Below are positions 24,516 through 32,671 of a DNA stretch of 64,000 nucleotides, one piece after another. The DNA lies in the NCBI RefSeq assembly GCF_042666875.1, contig NZ_JBHTCX010000011.1, positions 1 to 64,000 of the forward strand. Reading direction: 5' to 3'. This DNA is from Brachybacterium sp042666875. Lineage in GTDB: Bacteria > Actinomycetota > Actinomycetes > Actinomycetales > Dermabacteraceae. The translations under genes and the position numbers were made by a program. The notes beneath the pieces were generated by a model. That model was not told the DNA's origin and ran no database searches. It saw only the letters and a list, made by a program, of their open reading frames with translations. Position 1 is the first letter of the stretch. Each line of letters opens with the position of its first letter.

Positions 24516-25568
24516 GTGACCACTCGTCGCACCGCCCTCGCGCTCCTCGCCTCCACCACCGCAGCCGCCGGCCTCGCCGCCTGCTCCGAACCGGCCGACC
24601 CGGACGCGGCCGCCGGTGACGCGGGGGCCTCCGACGCCGGCGGAGGCGAGTCCACCACCATCACCCTGTACACCTCGGAGCCCCAGGCCAAGATCGACGA
24701 ACTGATCGCCGCCTTCAACAAGGAGCACCCCGAGATCACCGTCGAGACGTTCCGCGCCGGCACCGGCGACCTCAAGACCCGCATCGACACCGAGAAGGAG
24801 ACCGGCGCGGTCGGCGCCGACGTGCTCATCGCGGCCGACGCCCCCACCTTCGAGGGCTACAAGGCCGAGGACCTGCTCGCCCCGTACGAGCCCGCCGAGG
24901 CGGACGCGCTGCTGCCCGAGGTGCTCGACGCCGACGGCTACTACGTCGGCACCCGCATCATCCCCACCGTGATCATGGTCAACACGAACGAGATCACCGA
25001 GCCGCCCACCAGCTGGCAGGAGCTCACCGGCGAGCAGTACCGCGACCAGCTGGTGATGCCGAACCCCGACGTCTCCGGCGCGGCCGCCTACAACGCCGCT
25101 GTGTGGCTGGCCGACGATCAGCTCGGCGAGGCCTGGCTCAGCGACCTGGCCGCCAACAATCCCGTGATCGCCGAGTCCAACGGGCCCACCTCGCAGGCGG
25201 TCGCCGAAGCCGCCCAGCCCGTCGGCATCGTCGTGGACTACCTCGTGCGCGACCTCGCCGCCGAGGGCTCCCCCGTGGAGGTCTCCTACCCCTCCGAGGG
25301 CGTGCCCTACATCAGCCAGCCCGGCGCCATCTTCGCCGACTCCCAGCACCCCGAAGCCGCCGCCACCTTCCTCGACTTCGTCGTCAGCACCACCGGCCAG
25401 GAGCTCGCCGTCGCCCAGAGCTACCTGCCGGTGCGCGAGGACGCCGGCACCCCCGAGGGCGCACCGGCCATGGCCGATATCGCCCTGATGACCCCGGAGG
25501 CCGAGGCGGTCACCACCGACCAGCAGGCCGCCGCCGTCGACACCTTCAACGGGATCATGGGCGGGTGA
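24516..25568 (+). CDS. Iron(III)-type ABC transporter substrate-binding lipoprotein
   Basis: 350 residues; signal with lipobox LAAC (Cys near residue 23). Fold and motifs of the FbpA/FutA or 2-aminoethylphosphonate-binding family: TLYTSEPQAKIDELIAAFNKEHP near residue 50, GADVLIAADAPTF near residue 108, GVPYISQPGAIFADSQHPEAA near the C-terminus. Ligand not decidable by eye; no iron box was seen upstream (24359-24515). GTG start after GAAAGGTCATCTCCC. The stop overlaps the permease start (GTGA). Confidence 0.8.
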   Translation: MTTRRTALALLASTTAAAGLAACSEPADPDAAAGDAGASDAGGGESTTITLYTSEPQAKIDELIAAFNKEHPEITVETFRAGTGDLKTRIDTEKETGAVGADVLIAADAPTFEGYKAEDLLAPYEPAEADALLPEVLDADGYYVGTRIIPTVIMVNTNEITEPPTSWQELTGEQYRDQLVMPNPDVSGAAAYNAAVWLADDQLGEAWLSDLAANNPVIAESNGPTSQAVAEAAQPVGIVVDYLVRDLAAEGSPVEVSYPSEGVPYISQPGAIFADSQHPEAAATFLDFVVSTTGQELAVAQSYLPVREDAGTPEGAPAMADIALMTPEAEAVTTDQQAAAVDTFNGIMGG

Positions 25569-27256
25569 AGCCCGCTCTGCTCAACACCCCCGAGCGGACA
25601 TCGCACTCGCCCGCCCCGGATCGGGCGGTCACCGTCGCGGCGCTGCCGAACGGACCGCGTATCGGACCGATCGCCCTCAGCCGGCTGGCCGTCTGGCTGC
25701 TGCTGGCCGGCCTCGTCGCCGCGCCGCTGGCGATGGTGGTCTCGCTCGCCCTCGGCGACAACCACGCCGACCTGCTGCTGCGCGACGGCATCGCCCGCGC
25801 GACGGTCAACAGCCTGGTCACCTCGGGCCTGTCGGCCGCCTTCAGCGTCGTGATCGCCCTCGTGCTCGCACTGGCGCTGGAGCGCACCGACCTGCCGGGA
25901 CGGCGCTGGATCCGCCTGCTCTCGCTGAGCCCGATGCTCATGCCGCCCTTCGTCGGCGCCATCGCCTGGAGCGGGCTGCTGGGCCCCGGCGGCTCACTGA
26001 ACCAGCTGTTCGGCGCGCCCCTGTGGGACATCCGCGGCGGCGACGGGGTGACTTTCCTGCTGACGGTGCACTCGGTGCCGCTGGCCTACCTGATCATCGC
26101 CGGCGCCCTGCACCGGGTCCCTGCGGCCCTCGAGGAGGCCGCCCGGATCTCCGGCGCCGCGCCCTGGCAGGTCTTCGCCGACGTCACCTTCCCGCTGCTG
26201 CGCCCCGCGGTGCTCTCGGCCTTCACGCTGAATGCCGTCTCCGCGCTCGGCGACTTCGGCATCCCCGCCCTGCTCGGGCTGCCCGAACGCTTCTACACCC
26301 TCTCCACGATGGTCTACCGGTACATCCAGTCCGGCACCGTCGAGGCGCCGCTTCAGGTCTCCGCCCAGATCGGACTGCTGCTGATGATGCTGGGCATCGC
26401 CGGCGCCATCGCGGACTACCTGGCCTCGCGCCGCGTCGGCAGTGAGCTGACCGGTGACGGGAGCGGCAGCATCCTGCGCCTGGGCACCCTGCGCGTGCCG
26501 GCGGCCGCGGTGATCGCCGCAGCGGTGCTGGCCGTGACGATCCTGCCGCTGCTCGGGCTCGCCCTGCGCGCCCTGGTGCCGGCGCCCGGCATCCCCCTGA
26601 CGCCCGGTACCGCCACCCTGGAGAACTTCACCACCGCCCTGACCTCGCCGAACTCTCAGCGCGGCATCCTGAACTCCCTGCTGCTCGCGGCAGGGGCCGC
26701 CCTCGCCACGACTGTCCTCGGCACCGTCATCGGCATGCTGACCACCCGCACCCGCTCCCGGGACAACGCCGGGATGCTGGTGGCGACCCTGCTGCCCCAA
26801 GCCATCCCCGGCACCATCATCGCCGTCGGCTGGCTGATCCTGGGCCGGTACACCGGGCTGTACAACACGCGTGAGCTGATCCTGCTCGCCTACATCACCG
26901 CGTTCACAGCCATCGTGGTCCAGGCCGTGCGCGCCCCCCTGGCCGGCACCCCCACCGCGCTGGAGGAGGCCGCCCGGATCTCCGGCGCCACCCGCGGCCG
27001 CGCCCTCGTGGATGTCGCCGGCCGGCTCGCCGTCCCCGCGGCCCTGACCGGTGGCCTGCTGGTGGCCCTGACCGCCGTGCGGGAACTGACCCTGTCGGCC
27101 CTGCTGCTGGCCCCCGGTGCGCAGACCCTCGGGGTCGTCATCTTCAACCTCCAGCAGGCCGGGGACTACAACTCCGCCTCCGCCCTGTCCCTCCTCGTCG
27201 CCGTGGTGGGCCTGACCGGTCTCGCACTGGTCGGGACGTCCCGCCCCCTGAGGTGA
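25565..27256 (+). CDS. Fused two-domain ABC transporter permease (FbpB type)
   Basis: 563 residues carrying two permease halves: about 12 hydrophobic segments and two EAA coupling loops, ALEEAARISGAAPWQVFADV near residue 193 and ALEEAARISGATRGRALVDV near residue 467. Typical of FbpB-type iron importers. GTG 25565 lies inside the stop of the binding-protein gene, so the start is set by coupling; the frame is open further upstream but that is the shadow of the binding protein. Confidence 0.85.
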   Translation: MKPALLNTPERTSHSPAPDRAVTVAALPNGPRIGPIALSRLAVWLLLAGLVAAPLAMVVSLALGDNHADLLLRDGIARATVNSLVTSGLSAAFSVVIALVLALALERTDLPGRRWIRLLSLSPMLMPPFVGAIAWSGLLGPGGSLNQLFGAPLWDIRGGDGVTFLLTVHSVPLAYLIIAGALHRVPAALEEAARISGAAPWQVFADVTFPLLRPAVLSAFTLNAVSALGDFGIPALLGLPERFYTLSTMVYRYIQSGTVEAPLQVSAQIGLLLMMLGIAGAIADYLASRRVGSELTGDGSGSILRLGTLRVPAAAVIAAAVLAVTILPLLGLALRALVPAPGIPLTPGTATLENFTTALTSPNSQRGILNSLLLAAGAALATTVLGTVIGMLTTRTRSRDNAGMLVATLLPQAIPGTIIAVGWLILGRYTGLYNTRELILLAYITAFTAIVVQAVRAPLAGTPTALEEAARISGATRGRALVDVAGRLAVPAALTGGLLVALTAVRELTLSALLLAPGAQTLGVVIFNLQQAGDYNSASALSLLVAVVGLTGLALVGTSRPLR

Positions 27257-27260
27257 ATGA

Positions 27261-28421
27261 ATGTCCAGCCTGACCTGCACCGACCTCAGCCTCACCTACC
27301 CCGGCGGCACCCGCGCGCTGGACCGGGTCTCGCTCGCCGCGGCCGACGGGGAGTTCCTCGCCCTGGTGGGCCCCTCCGGATCCGGCAAGACCAGCCTGCT
27401 GCGAGCCATCGCCGGGTTCGTCCAGCCCGACGCCGGCACCATCACCCTCGGCGAGACCACCGTCTCCGGAGCCGATGCCTGGGTACCGCCCGAGCGGCGC
27501 GGCCTGGGCATGGTCTTCCAGCAGCACGCCATCTGGCCCCACTGGTCGGTCGGCCGCAACGTCGACTACCCGCTGCGGCGCACCGGCCTCGCGGCGAACG
27601 AGCGGCGCCGGCGCACGGAGCACGCCCTCGAGCTGGTGGGCCTGGCCGAGTACCGCGACCGCAACCCCGCGACCCTCTCCGGCGGGCAGCGCCAGCGGGT
27701 CGCACTCGCCCGCGCCCTGGCCGCCCGGCCCCGGGTGCTGCTGCTGGACGAGGCGCTCTCGGCGCTGGATGAGCCGCTGCGCGCCGCGATGCGGGTCGAG
27801 ATCCGCATGCTCGCCGAGCGGGAGGGCCTGACCGTCGTGCACGTGACGCACGACCGCGAGGAGGCGCTCGCCGTGGCCGACCGGGTGGCCGTGCTCGATC
27901 ACGGCGCCCTCCAGCAGGTCGGGACCCCTCAGGAGCTGGTCGAGGATCCTGCGACCTCCTTCGTCGCCTCGTTCCTGGCCGACGCCACCCTGCTGGACGT
28001 CGTGCCCGCCGGCGGCGAACTGCGGCTGCGCACGGGCGGCCACCGCGTGCCCGTCGACGTGGTGCGGACCATGAGCGCCGACGGTCCGGGCGGCGCGAGG
28101 GCCGACGCTCCTGCCGGCGCGGACGCCGACGGCCCGGGCGGCGCGAGGGCCGACGATTCCGGCAGCGACGCGCGGACCGCCACCGGCCACGTCCTGGCCG
28201 TGCTTCCCGAGGAGGTCCGTCTGCGCGCCGACCCGGAGGGGGCGGGGCACGTCGAATCGAGCCTGTTCACCCGCACCGGCGCGCAGGTCCAGCTGACCTG
28301 GCACGGGCAGCCGCTGCAGGCACGCGTCCCGGAGCGCGGCCTGCGCCGGGGCGACCGCGTGGACGTCCGCGTCGGCCGGGCGCTGCTGTACGGCGGGGCC
28401 GGCGTCGCAACCGCTCCCTGA
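27261..28421 (+). CDS. ABC transporter ATP-binding protein (FbpC type)
   Basis: 386 residues. Walker A GPSGSGKT (37-44), Q-loop VFQQHAIWPH, signature LSGGQRQRVALARAL from about residue 139, Walker B LLLDEALSALDE, H-loop VVHVTHDREEA; a C-terminal TOBE-like domain from about residue 240. Starts four bases after the permease stop. The C-terminal domain contains an in-frame Gly/Ala/Asp-rich insertion built from a 48-base-period repeat (28077-28155). Third gene of the importer operon. Confidence 0.88.
   Translation: MSSLTCTDLSLTYPGGTRALDRVSLAAADGEFLALVGPSGSGKTSLLRAIAGFVQPDAGTITLGETTVSGADAWVPPERRGLGMVFQQHAIWPHWSVGRNVDYPLRRTGLAANERRRRTEHALELVGLAEYRDRNPATLSGGQRQRVALARALAARPRVLLLDEALSALDEPLRAAMRVEIRMLAEREGLTVVHVTHDREEALAVADRVAVLDHGALQQVGTPQELVEDPATSFVASFLADATLLDVVPAGGELRLRTGGHRVPVDVVRTMSADGPGGARADAPAGADADGPGGARADDSGSDARTATGHVLAVLPEEVRLRADPEGAGHVESSLFTRTGAQVQLTWHGQPLQARVPERGLRRGDRVDVRVGRALLYGGAGVATAP
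28077..28155 (+). repeat. Direct repeat within the ABC ATPase gene
   Basis: 31-base near-identical copies (one T/C difference) at 28077-28107 and 28125-28155, period 48, core GGGCGGCGCGAGGGCCGACG. In frame; encodes ADGPGGARAD twice in a loop of the TOBE-like domain. Confidence 0.8.
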
Positions 28422-28478
28422 CCGCCCGCCGTGCCGTCGGGTGCGGCGACCGGCACCGCCGTCGGACGCGCGGACCGG

Positions 28479-28580
28479 CCGCGCGGCCAGACCGCTCAGC
28501 CGAACCGCGCGGCCAGACCGCTCAGCCGGACCGCGCGGCCAGACCGCTCAGCCGGACCGCTCAGCCAGACCGCTCGGCAC
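28479..28580. repeat. 26-bp tandem repeat between ATPase and molybdoenzyme genes
   Basis: GCGCGGCCAGACCGCTCAG begins at 28481, 28507 and 28533, exactly 26 bases apart, followed by two truncated copies of ACCGCTCAGCC. Fills much of the 274-base gap. Each unit contains a GGCCGCGC/GCGCGGCC-like dyad. No spacers of CRISPR type. Confidence 0.85.
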
Positions 28581-28695
28581 ACCGTCATCCTTGTCGGCCG
28601 AGCGCCTCCTGCGTAGGGTCCGCCGCAGAGGGACAGCGTGTGCGAACGGCGTCCGGATCACAGTCGTGCGGGCGTCGGCGAGCGGAAGGAACTCG

Positions 28696-31170
28696 ATGAC
28701 GACCAGGGACACGGACAGGATCGCCGAGCCATGGGGGCAGCGCACCCCGTACGGACCAGGTCAGACGTGGCCCGTGCGCGTGGACACGCATCTGGCCGAA
28801 GGGGTGACTGAGGCGGACGTCGACCGCTGGGTCCAGGCCGCCTCCATCCTCCACTCCAACGGCGACGCCCTCGACATCGCGGTCAAGGACGACCGGATGG
28901 TCGGCGTGCGCGGCAGGGCGGAGGACCGCGTCAACCACGGCCGCCTCGGCGTCAAGGACCTCTACGGCTGGCAGGCCAATGCCTCGGGGGATCGACTCAC
29001 GCGGCCGCTGATCCGCGAGGACGGCGAACTGGTCGAGACCGACTGGGACACGGCGATGGACCGCGTGGCTGGCCGTACCCGCGAGCTCCTGGACGAGCAG
29101 GGGCCCAGTGCGATCGGCTTCTACACCACCGGCCAGCTCTTCGCGGAGGAGTACTACACCCTCGGACTCCTGGCCCACGGCGGGATCGGCACCAACCACG
29201 TCGACGGCAATACACGGCTGTGCACCGCGACCGCCGCGGCCGCACTGAAGGAATCCTTCGCCTGCGACGGCCAGCCGGGCTCGTACACCGACATCGACCA
29301 CGCCGACGTGATCGCCCTGTACGGGCACAACATGGCGGAGACTCAGTCGGTGCTGTGGATGCGGATCCTGGACCGCCTGGAGGGGCCGAATCCGCCGCAG
29401 CTGATCTGCGTGGACCCGCGGCCGACGAAGGTCGCCGAGCACGCCACCGTGCACCTGGCACCGCGACCCGGCACCAATGTCGCCCTCGTGAACGCCCTGC
29501 TGCACGAGATCGTCACCCATGACTGGGTCGATCACGACTATCTCGACGCGCACGCGGTGGGCTACGACGAGCTGAGCAAGCGCGTGCGCGAGTACCCGCC
29601 GGAGGTCGCCGCCCGGATCTGCGACATCCCGGCCGAGCAGATCCGCGAGGCCGCCCGCCTCCTCGGCAGCGCCGAGCGGCTGCTGTCGACCGTGCTCCAG
29701 GGCTTCTACCAGTCCAACCAGGCCACTGCTGCGGCCGTGCAGGTCAACAACATCCACATCGTCCGCGGCATGCTCGGTGCCCCCGGTCGCGGCATCCTGC
29801 AGATGAACGGTCAGCCCACCGCGCAGAACACTCGCGAGTGCGGCGGGGACGGTGACCTGCCGGGCTTTCGCAACTGGTCCAACGACGCCCACGTCGCCGA
29901 CCTCGCGAAGGTGTGGAACGTGGACCCGATGTCCATCCCGCACTACTCCCCGCCCACCCATGTCATGCAGATGATGCGCTACGTGGAGGAGGGCTCGATC
30001 AAGCTGCTGTGGGTCAGCGGCACCAACCCGGCGGTCTCGCTGCCCGAGCTCGCCCGCATCCGCTCGATCCTGCAGCGCGAGGGACTGCTGCTGGTGGTCC
30101 AGGACATCTTCCTGACCGAGACCGCCCAGCTGGCCGACGTGGTCCTGCCCGCCGCCACCTGGGGCGAGAAGACGGGAACCTTCACCAACGTCGACCGCAC
30201 CGTCCACCTCTCCGAGAAGGCGATCGATCCACCCGGCGAGGCGAGGCCCGATCTCGACATCTTCGTCGACTACGCCCGTCGCCTCGACCTGCGCGACAAG
30301 GACGGCGGCCCGCTGGTGCCGTGGACCGAACCGGAGGAGGCCTTCGAGGCGTGGAAGGAATGCACCCGCGGGCGGCCGTGCGACTACACCGGCATCACCT
30401 ACGACAAGCTCCGCGGCGGCTCGGGCATCCAGTGGCCCTGCAACGACGAGCACCCCGAGGGCTCCGAGCGCATCTACCAGGACGGGATGTTCTGGGCCGA
30501 CCCGATGTACTGCGAGAGCTACGGCCGCGACCTCGTCACCGGTGCCCCGCTGGAGCCGGACGAATACAAGTCCATGAACCCCTCCGGCAAGGCGGTGCTG
30601 AAGGCGGCGGCGTACATGCCTCCGCACGAGCTGCCCAGCGCCGAGTACCCGCTGCAGCTGATCACCGGGCGCACCCTGTACCACTTCCACACCCGCACCA
30701 AGACGGGACGCGCGCCGCAGCTGCAGGCCGCGGCTCCGGAGGTCTGGGTCGAGATGTCCGTCGGCGACGCCGACCGGGGCGGCTTCACCGAGGGAGATCT
30801 GGCCCGCATCACCACGCCGCGGGGCGTGGTGGAGGCCGCGGTGCGCATCACCGGGATCCGGGACGGCGTGCTGTTCCTGCCCTTCCACTACGGCTACTGG
30901 GACACCGATGCCGGGCACGAGCCGGACGCGGCCGGCCGCGCCGCGAACGAGCTGACCATCACCGACTGGGATCCGGCCTCCAAGCAGCCGATCTTCAAGA
31001 CCGCGGCCGCGCGGATCGAGCTGGTCACGGCCGGTTCCGGCCCGTCTGCCCCGGCGCCGACGACGACCGCGTCCGCCTCGGTGACGCGGACCCGGACCAC
31101 CGGGACGCCGACGGCCGGTGGCCCGGCGGCGACCGCGAGCGAGAGCATCGAGACGGAGGGGGCACGATGA
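28696..31170 (+). CDS. Molybdopterin oxidoreductase lacking the [4Fe-4S] cysteines
   Basis: 824 residues of the DMSO-reductase family, most like nitrate-reductase/formate-dehydrogenase catalytic subunits. Where those have the CxxC-x3-C cluster motif, residues 49-57 read ASILHSNGD, and the fourth-Cys position (GxLCxKG) reads GRLGVKD, so no [4Fe-4S] cluster is expected. The likely Mo ligand is retained: Cys176 in NTRLCTATA. Other motifs: LYGHNMAETQSV, CVDPRPTKVAEHA, NEQ-like QNTRECGGDGDLPG, VVLPAATWGEKTGTF, and a C-terminal molybdopterin-dinucleotide domain (YPLQLITGRTLYHFHT). An Ala/Thr-rich tail of about 45 residues ends it. GGAAGGA fixes ATG 28696. No Tat signal: cytosolic. Substrate unknown. 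Confidence 0.88.
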   Translation: MTTRDTDRIAEPWGQRTPYGPGQTWPVRVDTHLAEGVTEADVDRWVQAASILHSNGDALDIAVKDDRMVGVRGRAEDRVNHGRLGVKDLYGWQANASGDRLTRPLIREDGELVETDWDTAMDRVAGRTRELLDEQGPSAIGFYTTGQLFAEEYYTLGLLAHGGIGTNHVDGNTRLCTATAAAALKESFACDGQPGSYTDIDHADVIALYGHNMAETQSVLWMRILDRLEGPNPPQLICVDPRPTKVAEHATVHLAPRPGTNVALVNALLHEIVTHDWVDHDYLDAHAVGYDELSKRVREYPPEVAARICDIPAEQIREAARLLGSAERLLSTVLQGFYQSNQATAAAVQVNNIHIVRGMLGAPGRGILQMNGQPTAQNTRECGGDGDLPGFRNWSNDAHVADLAKVWNVDPMSIPHYSPPTHVMQMMRYVEEGSIKLLWVSGTNPAVSLPELARIRSILQREGLLLVVQDIFLTETAQLADVVLPAATWGEKTGTFTNVDRTVHLSEKAIDPPGEARPDLDIFVDYARRLDLRDKDGGPLVPWTEPEEAFEAWKECTRGRPCDYTGITYDKLRGGSGIQWPCNDEHPEGSERIYQDGMFWADPMYCESYGRDLVTGAPLEPDEYKSMNPSGKAVLKAAAYMPPHELPSAEYPLQLITGRTLYHFHTRTKTGRAPQLQAAAPEVWVEMSVGDADRGGFTEGDLARITTPRGVVEAAVRITGIRDGVLFLPFHYGYWDTDAGHEPDAAGRAANELTITDWDPASKQPIFKTAAARIELVTAGSGPSAPAPTTTASASVTRTRTTGTPTAGGPAATASESIETEGAR

Positions 31171-31649
31171 AGATCGGACTGGCACTGGCGGAGCTGCACC
31201 GCTCGGAGAACAACCTGGCACGGAAGCTGCTGCACATCTCGGAGCGGCACAAGGTCGACCACGAGATCTACCACCTGGGGCAGGACCTCGCCCGCTGGTC
31301 CCAGCGGCACGTGCGGGAGCTGGCCGAGATCGCCCCGCAGTTCGGCCAGCAGCTGGATCCCGAGCCCGCGGGGGAGCATCCGCTGCGCCAGAAGCTGCGC
31401 GAGCGCAGCAGCGACCTGCTGGGCCGGGACAGCAAGGTCGGCCTGCTGCTGCTGGTCGACCTGCGCGAGACCTACACGATGGCCGCGGGCGTCTCGGCCG
31501 ACTGGGAGATGCTCGGCCAGGCTGCGCAGGGCATCAAGCACGCGGAACTGCTCGCGCTGACCAAGCGCTGCCACCCGGACAACCTGCGGCAGATGCGGTG
31601 GGCCAACGGGAAGCTCAAGGAGTCCTCCACCCAGGTCCTGGTGAGCTGA
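31167..31649 (+). CDS. Uncharacterised 160-residue protein coupled to the molybdoenzyme
   Basis: Starts within the stop of the molybdoenzyme gene (ATGA), so made with it. No family recognised. The sequence looks all-helical, with regularly placed His residues in the first 50 positions (LHRSENN, LLHISERHKVDHEIYHLG, RHVREL), a middle LLLLVDLRETYTMAAGVSADWEML, and a basic C-terminus. The His spacing recalls a ferritin-like or four-helix bundle, but this is only an impression. No signal peptide or membrane segment. Candidate accessory subunit or maturation factor. Confidence 0.72.
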   Translation: MKIGLALAELHRSENNLARKLLHISERHKVDHEIYHLGQDLARWSQRHVRELAEIAPQFGQQLDPEPAGEHPLRQKLRERSSDLLGRDSKVGLLLLVDLRETYTMAAGVSADWEMLGQAAQGIKHAELLALTKRCHPDNLRQMRWANGKLKESSTQVLVS

Positions 31650-31754
31650 GGACGGGTTCCGGCGGGAAGCAGGTAGGCCGGCGGCCCCGGCGGCTCGGCC
31701 GCGCCTGCCGATCCGGCCGTCCCGGGGTCCCGGGGCCCGGGGTCGCGGGGCCTC

Positions 31755-31843
31755 GCGCAACTTCGTGGTCCGGTGCGCGACCTGATGGCGCTCAGGCGGG
31801 GTGACTCGGCGCTGGCCGCCATATAGTTGCATCCCTTCCGGCG
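31755..31843 (+). repeat. 89-bp repeat, copy 1
   Basis: 80 of 89 bases match, without gaps, the reverse complement of 40803-40891. Both read GCGCAACTTC at one end and TCCGGCG at the other. It lies between two convergent genes. Followed at 31841-31900 by a simple GGTGCGGC/GGCGCGGC repeat. No target-site duplication is evident. Confidence 0.85.
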
Positions 31844-31900
31844 GCGCAGCGGTGCGGCGGCGCGGCGGTGCGGCGGTGCGGCGGCGCGGCAGTCGGCGGC
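31841..31900. repeat. Simple-sequence GCGGCGCGGCGGTGCGG tract
   Basis: About 60 bases of degenerate 8-11 base units (GGTGCGGC and GGCGCGGC), immediately after the 89-bp repeat and just downstream of the HPP gene stop. Nothing else is seen in the 261-base gap. Confidence 0.7.
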
Positions 31901-31910
31901 CGGCACGGGC

Positions 31911-32489
31911 TCAGCCGGTGCTGTCCCCGTGGCTCGCGTCGGCCTCCCGGCTGGTGCCCCCTCCCGCAGCCGGCGCGCCGGCGGGACGCGTGCCCAGCAG
32001 GAGGTTCAGTCCCCAACCCAGCGCGGTGACCAGCACGACGGCCCCGGCCATCGACGCCCACGCGGCCGCTCCCGAGAGCACGCCGAGGCTGACGATCAGG
32101 GTCGTCGCCCCGGCCGGCGGGTGCGGGGTGCGCAGGGCGGTGAGGACGAACGTGGTCACGGCCAGCGAGCCGGCGCCGGCGACGAGGTAGGCCGGGGTCA
32201 GTCCGCCCTCGGCGGCCGACGGCGCGCCCAGCAGACCGAGCCCGAGGACCGCGGCGATCCCCGCCAACAGCGCCACTGCGTGCCCGATCAGGGCGTTCAG
32301 CGGCCGTGACGCTTTCTGCTGGGGCGATTCGAAGAACAGCATGACCGTCGGCCCCAGGCTGGGGAAGAGCCATGGCTGGTGCAGCATCAGACCTACGGCA
32401 CCGGCCGCCGCCAGGACCACCAGCGCCAGCACGGCCGCGTACACCGCTGCCCCGAGCGAACCTGCTCTCTCCTGCATCCGCTGCAGCAT
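31911..32489 (-). CDS. HPP-family membrane protein
   Basis: 192 residues, about five hydrophobic segments. HPP-family signatures: LFPSLGPTVMLFF near residue 38, ALIGHAVALLAG, and LRTPHPPAGATTLIVSLG near residue 118 containing the name-giving HPP. Members have been linked to nitrite transport in chloroplasts and cyanobacteria; function in actinobacteria unknown. GGAGGTGCCG before ATG 32489 chooses this start over ATG 32501. Disordered Gly/Ser tail. Confidence 0.82.
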   Translation of the reverse strand: MLQRMQERAGSLGAAVYAAVLALVVLAAAGAVGLMLHQPWLFPSLGPTVMLFFESPQQKASRPLNALIGHAVALLAGIAAVLGLGLLGAPSAAEGGLTPAYLVAGAGSLAVTTFVLTALRTPHPPAGATTLIVSLGVLSGAAAWASMAGAVVLVTALGWGLNLLLGTRPAGAPAAGGGTSREADASHGDSTG

Positions 32490-32671
32490 CGGCACCTCCA
32501 TGCACGTCACCGTCGGTAGGGGTCGCCTCGCGCGGCGAGCGTAACGCCGGGCGCGCCGGCCCGGCACGACGTGGAACGAGTGGTCGAGAGCGGCCGGCGA
32601 GACGACGAGGCCCGGGCGCATGCAGATGCCTGACCATGGAGGGTGAGCGCTTCACCACGAGAGGACACCGC

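Noticed and set aside
28479..28580. CRISPR array
   Set aside because: Repeats are contiguous without unique spacers and no cas genes are near; it is a tandem repeat.
28585..31221. 878-codon minus-strand open frame opposite the molybdoenzyme
   Set aside because: Val/Gly/Leu/His-rich shadow; the plus strand has clear family motifs.
31755..31843. A small protein encoded in the 89-bp repeat
   Set aside because: Both copies are open, but most differences change residues and there is no ribosome-binding site; kept only as a DNA element.
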